Assembly (NCBI GenBank): GCA_041572755.1 | Contig: JBFFRY010000023.1 | Span: 1 to 42,889, forward strand | Source of the DNA: JBFELU01 sp041572755 | GTDB lineage: Bacteria > Actinomycetota > Acidimicrobiia > Spongiisociales > UBA11373 | Reading direction: 5' to 3' | DNA length: 42,889 nt | Part shown: positions 29,607 to 39,855 of the stretch, piece by piece | Layout of the letters: every line of letters begins with the position of its first letter | Position numbering within the stretch: the stretch's first letter is position 1 | Made by a program: the position numbers and the translations under genes | The notes under the pieces: generated by a model | Seen by the model: the letters and a program-made list of their open reading frames with translations, nothing else | What the model was told of the DNA's origin: nothing | Database searches by the model: none

Positions 29607-30865
29607 ACCACGGTCCCCGACGGAAGGACCGCACTCCCGGGAACGACGATGACGCCGTCGCGAATGTGCCAACCCTCACCGTCGGCGTGCTCGAGGCCCT
29701 CGGTGTTGAGCAGGCTGCAGCGATCGCCTATCCGAGCGTTGAAGTCGACGATGGCATTGCGAATGCGGCATCCCTCCCCGATCCCGAGCCCCGGCACGCC
29801 GTCCGGCGAGTTCGTCTCGTAGTGCGTCGCGCCCAGTATCACGGAGCGCTGAATCACCGTGTCGCGCCGCACCACGGCCCGTACGCCGATGATCGAACTG
29901 GTGATCTCCGAACCGTGGAGGATGCTGCCGTCCGACAGGATCGACTCGTAGATCTTGCACTCGGTGACCTTGGAACCCGGCAGGAAGCGGGGATGGGTGA
30001 AGACCGGGAAGTCGGGGTCGTAGAGATTGAAGGCCGGCAGCTGATGGGTCAGTTCGAGGTTCGCCTGGTGGAAGGAGCCGATGGTGCCGATGTCCCGCCA
30101 GTACCCGGGGTGCACGTAGCCGAACACCTCGAAGTCGCGCACCGCCTGGGGAATGAGATCCCGACCGAAGTCGTCCCCCTCATAGTCCCTGAGGAGGCGG
30201 ACGAGGGCCTCGGTACGAAACACGTAGATGCCGGTGCTGGCGAGCAGTGACCCGGGATGGGCGGCGACCCCGGTGTTGGCCACCATCTCGGCATCGAGGG
30301 TGAACTGCTCGATGACCTCGGGATCTGTGGGCTTCTCCACGAAGTCGACGAGCCGCCGGCTGCGGTCGAGTCGGAGAATGCCGAGTCCCCGGGCCTCGAT
30401 GGCGTCGACCGGCGACACGGCGATGGTGAGGTCGGCCTGGCTGTCTCGGTGCTCGGCGACGAACCGGGCGATGTCCATGAGGTACAACTGGTCTCCCGAC
30501 AAGATCACGATCTCGGACGGGTCGCCGGCGGTGAGCCGGCTCAGCGTCTGGCGCACCGCATCGGCGGTGCCCTGATACCAATCGCGGTTCCCCAACGTCT
30601 GTTCGGCCGCCAGGATGTTCACGAAGCCCTCGGTGAAAGCATCGAACCGGTACGTCTGGGCGATGTGGCGGTGCAGGGAGGCGCTGTTGAATTGAGTGAG
30701 CACGAAGATCTGGTCGATCCCGGCATGCAGGCTGTTGCTGATGGGAATGTCGATCAGACGGAACTTCCCGGCGACCGGCACCGCCGGCTTGGCCCGGTCG
30801 CGAGTCAGCGGCCAGAGCCTGGCCCCCTGGCCGCCTCCCAAGATCGCCGTCACCACGTTGCGCAT
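29603..30865 (-). CDS. glgC: Glucose-1-phosphate adenylyltransferase (ADP-glucose pyrophosphorylase)
   Basis: A 420-residue enzyme making ADP-glucose from ATP and glucose 1-phosphate, the first committed step of glycogen synthesis. N-terminal nucleotidyltransferase motif GGGQGARLWPLTRDRAKPAVP, then FRLIDIPISNSLHAGI, GTADAVRQ, the glucose-1-phosphate site FVEKPTDP, YWRDIGTIGSF, and a C-terminal left-handed beta helix. The wording IPISNS, NSASLHRH and AQTYRFD resembles cyanobacterial and plant enzymes more than the usual actinobacterial GlgC. GTG at 30868 and ATG at 30865 are both possible; the ATG is preferred because GGAGG then lies four bases upstream. glgA overlaps its stop. Confidence 0.94.
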   Translation of the reverse strand: MRNVVTAILGGGQGARLWPLTRDRAKPAVPVAGKFRLIDIPISNSLHAGIDQIFVLTQFNSASLHRHIAQTYRFDAFTEGFVNILAAEQTLGNRDWYQGTADAVRQTLSRLTAGDPSEIVILSGDQLYLMDIARFVAEHRDSQADLTIAVSPVDAIEARGLGILRLDRSRRLVDFVEKPTDPEVIEQFTLDAEMVANTGVAAHPGSLLASTGIYVFRTEALVRLLRDYEGDDFGRDLIPQAVRDFEVFGYVHPGYWRDIGTIGSFHQANLELTHQLPAFNLYDPDFPVFTHPRFLPGSKVTECKIYESILSDGSILHGSEITSSIIGVRAVVRRDTVIQRSVILGATHYETNSPDGVPGLGIGEGCRIRNAIVDFNARIGDRCSLLNTEGLEHADGEGWHIRDGVIVVPGSAVLPSGTVV

Positions 30866-30915
30866 CACACCTCCTCGGTTCCCACGATAGGGCTCCTCCC
30901 ACCTACCATCCGCCG

Positions 30916-33237
30916 ATGATCCGATGGATGCTCCGAGCCTTGGGCAAGCGGCTCCCGATCACCACGGGAACGGTGACGGTGCCGGGCATCTCGGAATCGG
31001 TGGCAATCCGACGCGACCGCTTCGGGGTGCCCCACATCGATGCCTCGAACGACCCCGACGCCTGGTACGCCGTCGGCTTCTGCCACGGACAGGATCGAGC
31101 CTTTCAACTCGAGACCCGCCTCCGGGTGATCCGGGGCACCCTCGCCGAATTGATCGGTGCCGAAGGTCTCCCCATCGACCGGCTCGCCCGCCAGATCGGG
31201 TTCCGCCGCCACGGTGAGGCCGCCCTGGAAGCCCTCGAACCGAGACACCGCGCCCTCGCCGAGGCCTACGCCCGTGGGGTCACCGAGGGCTCGGCATTCG
31301 GGCTCGATCGGCGGCCTCACCCCTTCGTCCTCCTCCGGTCTCGCCCCACTCCCTACGAGGCGGCCGATGCCATGGGTTTCCTGGCGTTCCAGTCCTTTGC
31401 GCTCGCCTCCAATTGGGACGTCGAGCTGGCCCGCCTCGCCATCCTCCGAGCCGACGGGCCGGACGCCGTGGCGGCGCTCGACCCCACCTACCCCGAGTGG
31501 CAGCCCACCAGCGCCGGAGTCGTCGCCGGACCGCGGCTGTCGGGGCTCGGTGCCGATCTCGCCGCCCTGGCGCAGTTCCTGGGCCTGGGGGGAGGATCGA
31601 ACAACTGGGCGCTGGCCGGCACCAAGACCGCCACGGGAAGGCCGATGCTGGCCAACGACCCCCACCTCGCCCCGCTCCTCCCTCCCCACTGGTATCTGAT
31701 CCACGTCACGACTCCCGACTGGAGCGTCGCAGGCGCCTCCTTTCCCGGCGGGCCGGCCATCCCCGTCGGTCACAACGGGCACGCGGCGTGGGGTATCACC
31801 GCCGGCCTCACCGACAACACCGACCTGTTCATCGAGGAGATCGGTCCCGACGGCCGGAGTGTGCGCCGAGCCGATCGCTTCGAGCCGTGCCGCGCGCTGC
31901 ACGAGGTGATCTCGGTGCGGGGGGGCGACCCGGTCGATCTGGATGTCCTGATTGCGGACCGGGGCCCGATCGTCGGGGAGGTGTTCGCCGATGCGCCCGC
32001 CGTGTCGATGGCGGCCACCTGGCTGCAGCCGCGACCTCTCGGCGCTCTGTTCGATTTGGTACGGATCGTTTCCTTCGCCGACCTGCGGGCGACGTTCGAG
32101 AGCTTCCCGGCACTGCCGCTCAACGTCGCCTACGCCGACGCCGGCGGGTCGATCGGCTGGCAGTTGATCGGCGATGTCCCCATCCGCAAGCGCGGCACCG
32201 GTGCCGTGCCGCTCCCCGCCGCCGACCCGGAGACGGGTTGGGAGGACGCTCCGCTGCCCTTCGATCGGCTTCCCCACGTCGTCGACCCCCCAATCGGCTT
32301 CGTGGCGACGGCCAACAACCTCCCCTCCCCCGATGCGGAGGGTCTCGGCGTCGATTTCCTCGACGGTTACCGGGTGGCGCGCATCCGTGAGTTGCTGGAG
32401 GAGCGTGACGATTGGACCGTCAACACCGCCCTGGCGATGCAGATGGACCGATTCTCGATTCCGTGGCGCGAGCTGCGGCCCATCGTGCTCGCCGCCGTCG
32501 CCGGCGCCCCCGGTGCCGCGCTGCTCGAGTCCTGGGACGGCAGGCTGGATCCGGATTCGGCGGCGGCCACCCTCTTCGAGTTCCTGCTCGCCGAGTTGAT
32601 CACCGCCGTAGCGGGGGCCAAGGCCCCGCGAAGCGCCGGGTGGGCGCTGGGAGAGGGAGCGGTTCCACTCATTCCGTTCAGCGGGTTCGTCGTGAGACGC
32701 ACCTCGCACCTGGTCCGGCTGATGCGAGAGCAACCCGAAGGCTGGTTCCCCGACGGCTGGCCGGCGCGCATTCGCACCGCCCTGGCCGACTCCCTCGCCG
32801 CCATCGAGGAGGCTCACGGATCCGATCCCGACGGCTGGGCCTGGGGAACGGTCCGAACCCTGACCCTCACCCACCCGCTGGGGCTTCGCCGGCCGCTGGG
32901 CCGGGTGTTCAATCTCGGCCCGATCCCCCACGGTGGCGACGCCAACACCATCAACCCGGCCCCGGTCGATCCCCGCGATCCCGGGGCGAACCCGGATTTC
33001 GCCGTGGCCTCGCTGCGGGCGGTGATCGACGTCGGGCAGTGGGAGATGGCCCGCTTTGTGCTGCCCGGTGGCCAATCGGGCAATCCTTTCTCCCGCCACT
33101 ACGCCGATCAGTTGCCGTTGTGGGCCAAAGGAGATGGGCTCCCGATCGCCTGGTCGCCGGACGCGGTGGCCCGGAGCACCCGTGCCACGCTGCGCCTTCG
33201 GCCCCTGTTGGGACCCGCACCCCCGACCGACGGCTAA
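30916..33237 (+). CDS. Penicillin acylase family protein (S45 Ntn-hydrolase), probably cytoplasmic
   Basis: A 773-residue precursor of the penicillin amidase/AHL acylase superfamily, which self-cleaves into alpha and beta chains. The predicted autoprocessing site is GLGGG/SNNWAL with nucleophile Ser228, followed by the family's beta-chain start NDPHL, GFPGG-like FPGGPAIPVGHNGHAAWG, and TANN (NNLPSPD) motif. The alpha part has YAVGFCHGQDRAFQLE. There is no signal peptide (start MIRWMLRALGKRLP), while characterised relatives are exported. Substrates in the family include beta-lactam side chains, acyl-homoserine lactones and other N-acyl amides; none can be assigned. ATG at 30916 has TACCAT exactly 6 nt upstream, so leaderless. 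The stop codon is part of the next gene's -10. Confidence 0.88.
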   Translation: MIRWMLRALGKRLPITTGTVTVPGISESVAIRRDRFGVPHIDASNDPDAWYAVGFCHGQDRAFQLETRLRVIRGTLAELIGAEGLPIDRLARQIGFRRHGEAALEALEPRHRALAEAYARGVTEGSAFGLDRRPHPFVLLRSRPTPYEAADAMGFLAFQSFALASNWDVELARLAILRADGPDAVAALDPTYPEWQPTSAGVVAGPRLSGLGADLAALAQFLGLGGGSNNWALAGTKTATGRPMLANDPHLAPLLPPHWYLIHVTTPDWSVAGASFPGGPAIPVGHNGHAAWGITAGLTDNTDLFIEEIGPDGRSVRRADRFEPCRALHEVISVRGGDPVDLDVLIADRGPIVGEVFADAPAVSMAATWLQPRPLGALFDLVRIVSFADLRATFESFPALPLNVAYADAGGSIGWQLIGDVPIRKRGTGAVPLPAADPETGWEDAPLPFDRLPHVVDPPIGFVATANNLPSPDAEGLGVDFLDGYRVARIRELLEERDDWTVNTALAMQMDRFSIPWRELRPIVLAAVAGAPGAALLESWDGRLDPDSAAATLFEFLLAELITAVAGAKAPRSAGWALGEGAVPLIPFSGFVVRRTSHLVRLMREQPEGWFPDGWPARIRTALADSLAAIEEAHGSDPDGWAWGTVRTLTLTHPLGLRRPLGRVFNLGPIPHGGDANTINPAPVDPRDPGANPDFAVASLRAVIDVGQWEMARFVLPGGQSGNPFSRHYADQLPLWAKGDGLPIAWSPDAVARSTRATLRLRPLLGPAPPTDG

Positions 33238-33249
33238 CGTGTGGCCGCT

Positions 33250-34347
33250 ATGCGCCGACTCACCGTCACCCTGCTCGTCTTCGCCGTGACCGCCGCCGCC
33301 TGCGGCGGGTCGGACGGAAGCACCGTCGCCGAGACGGCCACGACCGCAGACGATGAGGCCTCGACGACGACCACTCGAGGAGCGACGACGACCAGCGGAT
33401 CGACCACGACCACCACCGAGGAAACAACCACCACCACCGCCTACGACGGCCCGGTGGAACCCCTGAACGGGCTCCCCGTCGCCGATGAGACCCTCAACGA
33501 GCGGCGCGTGATGGCGGTCAAGATCGACAACCACCCCAATGCCCGGCCCCAGTCGGGCCTCGAACTGGCCGACGCGGTGATCGAGATCCTGGTCGAAGGC
33601 GGGTTCACCCGATTCATCGCGCTGTTCCACTCCAGCGACACCGACTATCTGGGGCCGATCCGCTCCGGCCGCCCCACCGATCCGTCGATGATCAAGGCGA
33701 TGGGGGCCACCTTCACCATCTCGGGCGCCCAGCCGTGGGTGGTCGAATACATCGTGGGTCGGGGCATCAACCTCATCGGCGAGGTTGCCGGCACCTATCG
33801 GGTGTCGCACCGGGCCGCTCCCCACAATCTCTACGGGGACACCGAGGGCCTGCGCGACACCGCGGACGGGCGCGGGTACGGCGACGAGTTCCTGGGACCG
33901 CTGTACGAAGTGGGGCCCTGGGACACCCTGCCCGAGGAGCCCGCCGAGCTGATCTCCCTCAGCTGGGCGACCGGCAATCTGATCAACTGGCAGTACGCCG
34001 ACGGCGGGTATCTGCGTTTCGTCGGCACGAGCGCCCACAACTGGATCGACCGTGACGGCAACGGGGATCAGCTCTCCTTCGACGTGCTGGTCGTGCTGAT
34101 GGGCGACCCGTACACGGCCTCCCCGCCGGCGGGTGTCAGGGGACAGTCGTTGCCGGCGACGACGACGGTCGGTTCGGGGAGCGCCTACATCTTCTACCAG
34201 GGCCGGATCCTGGCCGGCACCTGGAGCCGGGATGCGATCGAGGAGCCGTTTGCGCTCTTCGACTCCGAGGGCAACCAGATCGTGGTCCCGCCCGGCCGTC
34301 CCTGGGTCTCGCTGCTTCCCTCGGACCGCACGATCAGCTGGTCGTGA
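33250..34347 (+). CDS. DUF3048 (YerB-like) lipoprotein
   Basis: A 365-residue lipoprotein: MRRLTVTLLVFAVTAAAC gives a signal peptide with lipidated Cys18. Then a Thr-rich low-complexity spacer (residues about 28-65, runs of Thr) lifts a globular DUF3048 domain above the membrane. The domain starts near PLNGLPVADETL, with MAVKIDNHPNARPQSGLELAD, GGFTRFIALFHSSDTDYLGPIRSGRPTD and HRAAPHNLYGDTEGL, all conserved in Bacillus YerB and relatives of unknown function. ATG at 33250 is chosen for the signal peptide; a GTG 9 bases earlier is possible. TAACGT (33235-33240), which includes the upstream stop codon, is the putative -10. The amidase gene overlaps its end by 4 bp. Confidence 0.88.
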   Translation: MRRLTVTLLVFAVTAAACGGSDGSTVAETATTADDEASTTTTRGATTTSGSTTTTTEETTTTTAYDGPVEPLNGLPVADETLNERRVMAVKIDNHPNARPQSGLELADAVIEILVEGGFTRFIALFHSSDTDYLGPIRSGRPTDPSMIKAMGATFTISGAQPWVVEYIVGRGINLIGEVAGTYRVSHRAAPHNLYGDTEGLRDTADGRGYGDEFLGPLYEVGPWDTLPEEPAELISLSWATGNLINWQYADGGYLRFVGTSAHNWIDRDGNGDQLSFDVLVVLMGDPYTASPPAGVRGQSLPATTTVGSGSAYIFYQGRILAGTWSRDAIEEPFALFDSEGNQIVVPPGRPWVSLLPSDRTISWS

Positions 34348-35738
34348 GCCACCTGGGCCGATCCGCCACCGAAACGGCGGCATCGGTCGCGGCCGGGGAG
34401 GTCACCGCGGTCTCCGTGATCGAAGAGCACCTGGCCGCCATCTCCGACGCTGCATCCCTCAACGCATTCACGCTCGTGGAGACGGAAGCGGCCGGGGATC
34501 GGGCCGCCGACATCGACCGGCGTCGCCGAGCCGGTGAGACGCTGGGCCCCCTCGCCGGTGTTCCCATCGCTCTCAAGGACCTCATCGATCACGCCGGCCG
34601 GGTGACGACCTGCGGGTCGTCCTTCTACCGCCGCACACCCGAGCACTCGGCCCCGATTGTCGAACGGCTCGAAGCAGCCGATGCGGTGATCGTGGGGCGC
34701 ACCGGGCTCCACGAGTTCGCCTTTGGCTTCTCCAGCGAGAACGACTGGTTCGGGCCGGTTCGCAATCCGTGGGACCCCGAGACTTCGCCCGGTGGATCCT
34801 CCGGCGGTTCCGCCGCGGCGGTGGCGGCTCGACTGGCACCGATCGGCATCGGGACCGACACCGGCGGCTCGGTGCGGGTCCCCGCGGCACTGTGCGGTGT
34901 CATGGGTCTCAAGGTGACCCACGGTCGGATCCCCCTGCGGGGGGTCTTCCCGCTGGCCCCCTCTCTCGACACGGTGGGCCCGCTGGCGACGACCGCCGCT
35001 GATCTCGATCTCGCCTACCGGGTGATGGCCGGCGACGACCCGGGCGACCCGTGGACGGCCCCGCAGCCGGTGGTGGCGGCGCAGACGGTGGATCCGGCGA
35101 CCCTGCGCATCGCCGTGCCCACCGAGTGGCTCGACGGCCCGCTCGACGCCGGAACCCGGGCGGGGTTCTCCGCGGCCGTCGAGCGGCTGGCGGCGCTGGG
35201 AGCCGAGCTCGGTGAGGTGTCCGAGCCGCTGCTCCGTCCTCCGGGGATGATCAACGAAGCCGCTCAAGGCGAAATCGCCGTCGTGCACAGAGAATGGTTC
35301 GCCGAGAGCCCCGATCGCTATGGCCGGGCGATCCGGAGCCGGCTCGAGGCGGCGCTCGGGTCGGACCTCACCACCTACACGAGGGCCCTGGAGTGGCGGG
35401 CCGCGATCCGCCACGCCGTGGAACGCCTCATGACCCGGTGGGACCTCATCGCCACCCCGGCAGTGGCCGCCGGACCCAAGCGGATCGGCGACGACCGGGT
35501 TGTCACGGAGTCGGGGGACGTCGGGTATCGGCAGGCCTTCTCGTGGTTCAGCGCCCTCGTCAACCACGCCGGCAACCCGGCGATCGTGGTGCCGCTCGAT
35601 GCCGATGGAGCCCCGCCCCCATCCCTCCAGCTGATCGGTCCCCGGTGGGCGGAGCCTCTTCTCCTCGGCACGGGGGTCGCACTCGAGGAAGCCGGTCTCG
35701 CCGTCCGCCGTCCCCCGCCGCAAGGATCACCTCGGTGA
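34344..35738 (+). CDS. Amidase-signature family hydrolase
   Basis: A 464-residue serine amidase of the signature family (GatA, FAAH and bacterial amidases). The catalytic triad is visible: Lys78 in ALKDLIDHAG, cis-Ser152 in SPGGSSGGSAAA, and nucleophile Ser176 in GTDTGGSVRVPAA. The length and the gatA-like spacing are normal. It is not part of a gatCAB operon, so it is probably a small-molecule amidase, hydrolysing amides to acids and ammonia; the substrate is not readable. GTG at 34344 overlaps the DUF3048 gene by 4 bp (GTGA), so the two are translated together; whether that has meaning is unknown. No signal peptide. Confidence 0.9.
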   Translation: MSHLGRSATETAASVAAGEVTAVSVIEEHLAAISDAASLNAFTLVETEAAGDRAADIDRRRRAGETLGPLAGVPIALKDLIDHAGRVTTCGSSFYRRTPEHSAPIVERLEAADAVIVGRTGLHEFAFGFSSENDWFGPVRNPWDPETSPGGSSGGSAAAVAARLAPIGIGTDTGGSVRVPAALCGVMGLKVTHGRIPLRGVFPLAPSLDTVGPLATTAADLDLAYRVMAGDDPGDPWTAPQPVVAAQTVDPATLRIAVPTEWLDGPLDAGTRAGFSAAVERLAALGAELGEVSEPLLRPPGMINEAAQGEIAVVHREWFAESPDRYGRAIRSRLEAALGSDLTTYTRALEWRAAIRHAVERLMTRWDLIATPAVAAGPKRIGDDRVVTESGDVGYRQAFSWFSALVNHAGNPAIVVPLDADGAPPPSLQLIGPRWAEPLLLGTGVALEEAGLAVRRPPPQGSPR

Positions 35739-35798
35739 GGTGGCGTGTCCCCGCCGGGCGCATACAATGGCCCGTTGAAATCCGACCCTCCAGGACTC

Positions 35799-37651
35799 AT
35801 GTCTCAACAAGCTCCCCCCCAAGACGAGCACGAGGTAGAGAGCATCGCGTCGGTTCGCATCCGATTCGCCGGCGACTCCGGCGACGGGATGCAGCTGGCC
35901 GGAGCCCGCTTCACCGACGCCTCGGCGATCTTCGGCAACGACCTGTCCACCCTTCCCAACTACCCCGCCGAGATCAGGGCCCCGGCCGGAACGCTGAGCG
36001 GCGTCTCCTCGTTCCAGGTCCACATCGCCGACCGCGACATCCTCACCCCCGGCGATTACCCCGACGTCCTGGTGGCGATGAACCCGGCCGCCCTGAAGGC
36101 GAACCTGTCCGATCTCGCTCCGGCCGGCACGATCGTGGTCAACACCGATGCGTTCATCGAGCGCAATCTGGCCAAGGCCGGCTACGAGCGGAGCCCCCTC
36201 GACGATGGTTCCCTCGACGGGTTTCAGGTGCTGGCGGTTCCCATGGAGGAGCTGACCAAGGAGGCCGTCAAGGAGAGCGGGTTGAAGGGCAGGGGCGTGC
36301 TTCGCTCCAAGAACTTCTTCGCACTCGGCCTGCTGGCGTGGATGTTCAACCGGCCGGTCGAGCCGACGATCGGGTGGATCGAGAAGAAGTTCGGCAAGGA
36401 CGAGGCGGTCAAGAGCGCCAACCTCAGCGCCTTCCAGGCGGGCTACCACCTGGGTGAGACGACCGAGGCGTTCCGGCACACCTACGAGGTCAAACCGGCC
36501 GAGCTGCCGCCGGGCACCTACACCAACGTCACCGGCAACCAGGCACTGGCCTGGGGTCTCATCGCTGCCGCCCAGGCGGCGAAGCTGCCCTTGTTCTACG
36601 CCTCCTACCCGATCACGCCGGCATCGGACATCCTCCACGAGCTGTCGCGCCATCGCAACTTCGGCGTTCGCACCTTCCAGGCCGAGGACGAGATCGCCGC
36701 CGTCGGAGCCGCGCTGGGGTCTTCGTTCGTGGGACACCTGGGGGTGACGGGCACCAGCGGGCCCGGCGTAGCGCTCAAGAGCGAGACGATCAGCCTCGGG
36801 GTGATCACCGAACTGCCGCTCATCATCGTCGACGTGCAGAGGGGCGGGCCGTCCACCGGGCTTCCGACCAAGACCGAGCAGGCCGATCTGCTGATGGCCC
36901 TCTACGGGCGGCACGGGGAAGCCCCGATGCCGGTGCTGGCGGTGTCGGCGCCTACGGATGCCTTCGAGGTGGCGATCGAAGCGGCCCGCATCGCCGTGAA
37001 GTACATGACGCCCGTCCTCTTGCTGTCCGACGGCTACATCGGCAACGGCGCCGAGCCGTGGCGGGTCCCCGACGTCGACGCGCTCCCCGACGCCAGCGTG
37101 CCCTTCACCACCAAACCCAACGGTGACGAGTTCCTCCCCTACCTCCGCGACCCGGAGACCCTGTCGCGCCCATGGGCGGTGCCGGGCACCCCGGGCCTGG
37201 AGCACCGGGTCGGCGGCCTGGAGAAGCAGGACAAGACGGGCAACGTCAACTACTCGGGTCCCAACCACGAGTTGATGGTGGGTCTGCGGGAACAGAAGAT
37301 CGCCGGGATCGCCGGCGACATCCCCGACCTCGAGGTGGATGCCGACGAAGGAGCCGACCTCCTGGTGCTGGGCTGGGGCTCGACCGCCGCGGCGATCCAT
37401 GCCGCGGTGCGCAAGGTGCGGGCGGCCGGCAAGAAGGTGGCACGGGCCCAACTCCGCTACCTCAACCCGATGCCGGCCAACACCGAGGAGGTGCTGCGCT
37501 CGTTCGAAAAGATCCTGATCCCCGAGTTGAACCGGGGTCAGCTGTGGCGGGTGATCCGCAGCGAGTTCCTCGTCGACTCGGAGTGCCTCAGCAAGGTGCA
37601 GGGCCAGCCGTTCAAGGCGGCCGAGATCGAAGCCAAGATCCTGGAGATGCT

Positions 37652-37655
<4 letters not shown>
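35799..37655 (+). CDS. korA: 2-oxoacid:ferredoxin oxidoreductase, fused gamma-alpha subunit
   Basis: A 618-residue subunit. Residues about 15-190 are the gamma domain (VRIRFAGDSGDGMQLAGA), and residues about 245-618 the alpha domain with YPITPASDILHELS (270-283, thiamine-pyrophosphate site), TSGPGVALKSE and the C-terminal part. With KorB it decarboxylates a 2-oxoacid, most likely 2-oxoglutarate, to its CoA ester and reduces ferredoxin, replacing or supplementing the 2-oxoglutarate dehydrogenase step of the TCA cycle; mycobacteria use the same oxygen-tolerant two-subunit form. ATG at 35799 is chosen on the protein start; TACAAT (35763-35768) is a good -10 with a 25-30 nt leader. korB overlaps by 4 bp. 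Confidence 0.94.
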
Positions 37656-38662
<1,007 letters not shown>

Positions 38663-38721
38663 ACCCTCGGGCGGACCGGCCCCGCCGCCTAGCCTGAACG
38701 GACGACCAAAAGGGGGTCACG

Positions 38722-39072
38722 GTGTTCGCTTTCCTCATGGTCTTCCGCAGGCTCGGACGAGCGGTACGAAGGGGGTTCCGGGATCCGGTGTTCCGGGGCC
38801 TGCTCTACATGACGCTGACGCTGGTGCTCCTCGGAGCCTGGTACTTCCAGAGGGTCGAGGACTGGACGTTCTTCCAGAGCGTCTACTTCGCGGTGATCAC
38901 TCTCACCACCATCGGGTACGGGGACTTCTCGCCGCAGACTTTCGGGGGCCGGCTGTTCGCCATCTTCTACGTGCTCATCGGGGTGGGGATCATCATCGCC
39001 TTCGTGACCCAGATCGCTCACCATGCCGGTGAGGATCGGGCTCAGCGGAAGGGTGAGGCGGAAGCGGGCTAG
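38722..39072 (+). CDS. Two-helix potassium channel
   Basis: A 116-residue pore-only ion channel subunit that would assemble as a tetramer. Helix 1 is about residues 24-42, the pore helix and selectivity filter are LTTIGYGDFSP (TIGYGD at 63-68), and helix 2 is about 76-98. No RCK/TrkA-N regulatory domain follows; the tail is short and charged. It is predicted to conduct K+ by the canonical filter; gating is unknown. GTG at 38722 has AGGGGG about 7 bases upstream and TAGCCT (38690-38695) as a likely -10. Its end overlaps the HisA-like gene by 4 bp in convergent orientation. A Kbp-like K+ sensor is encoded 15 kb away, without a visible link. Confidence 0.9.
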   Translation: MFAFLMVFRRLGRAVRRGFRDPVFRGLLYMTLTLVLLGAWYFQRVEDWTFFQSVYFAVITLTTIGYGDFSPQTFGGRLFAIFYVLIGVGIIIAFVTQIAHHAGEDRAQRKGEAEAG

Positions 39073-39809
39073 ATCCCTTCCATCATCTCCACGGCCTGCT
39101 CGATGGTGAACCGGCCTTCGGTGACCTCCCGGCCGACGATGACCCCCGCCAGACGACGGCCTTCGACCTCGAGGGCGATCAGCGACTCCAGGTCGGCGAC
39201 GTCTCGAGCGCCGCCGCCGGCGATGATCGGCTCGGTGGCGATCTCCATGGCGTGGCGGAGGATGCCCAGATTGGAGTGCTCGATGAGGACGTCGCGACGG
39301 GCCTCCGAGACCACGAACCCGGCCGCCCCGGCCGACGACAGTTCGATGAGAACCTCCTCGAGGTACCTCCCGCTGTTCACCTGCCAGCCCCGAGTGGCGA
39401 CCTCCTCGTTGGGGTTCACGTCGATCGCCACCATGATCTTGCCGGGATGTTTGCGGCACAGATCCCAGATGAGCACCTGGTCCTCGATGGCGGCGGTGCC
39501 CATCACGATCCGCCAGGCCCCGAGGTCGTCGAGCATTCGCTCCACCTCGGGCGTCGAGCGGATTCCCCCGGCGACCTGCACGGGAACGTCGACGTCCTCG
39601 ATGATCTCGCGAATCAACTCCCGGTTGCGGTAGTCGAGGTAGGCGGCGGCGTCCAGATCGACCACGTGGAGCCGCTGGGCGCCCTTGGAGATCCAGGAGC
39701 GGGCTCGCGACACCGGGGAGGCGTCGAGAGAGATCGCTTCCCTGATGTCGCCCTTGGGGAGGCGTACCGCCTTGCCGTCGAGAATGTGGATGCGCGGGTA
39801 GAGGTCCAT
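39069..39809 (-). CDS. HisA/HisF-like TIM-barrel protein with altered catalytic site
   Basis: A 246-residue half-barrel-repeat protein of the HisA family (ProFAR isomerase of histidine synthesis). Phosphate-binding loops PVQVAGGIRS and PIIAGGGARD and the RLPKGD segment are conserved. The N terminus reads YPRIHILDGKAVRL: HisA enzymes have AxDLxxG here, and the catalytic Asp8 is His8. The second acid is kept (AIDVNPNE), and the catalytic Thr region reads VSEARRD rather than CTxIxxDGT. No his genes are nearby. It may therefore be a HisA paralogue with another substrate. ATG at 39809 has TACCCT 8 nt upstream, so leaderless. HisA is the best-known relative; true ProFAR isomerase activity is doubtful. 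Confidence 0.8.
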   Translation of the reverse strand: MDLYPRIHILDGKAVRLPKGDIREAISLDASPVSRARSWISKGAQRLHVVDLDAAAYLDYRNRELIREIIEDVDVPVQVAGGIRSTPEVERMLDDLGAWRIVMGTAAIEDQVLIWDLCRKHPGKIMVAIDVNPNEEVATRGWQVNSGRYLEEVLIELSSAGAAGFVVSEARRDVLIEHSNLGILRHAMEIATEPIIAGGGARDVADLESLIALEVEGRRLAGVIVGREVTEGRFTIEQAVEMMEGI

Positions 39810-39855
39810 GGGTCCACAGGGTAGAGGATGCGACCGTCGGAAAGGGCGGCCGCCG

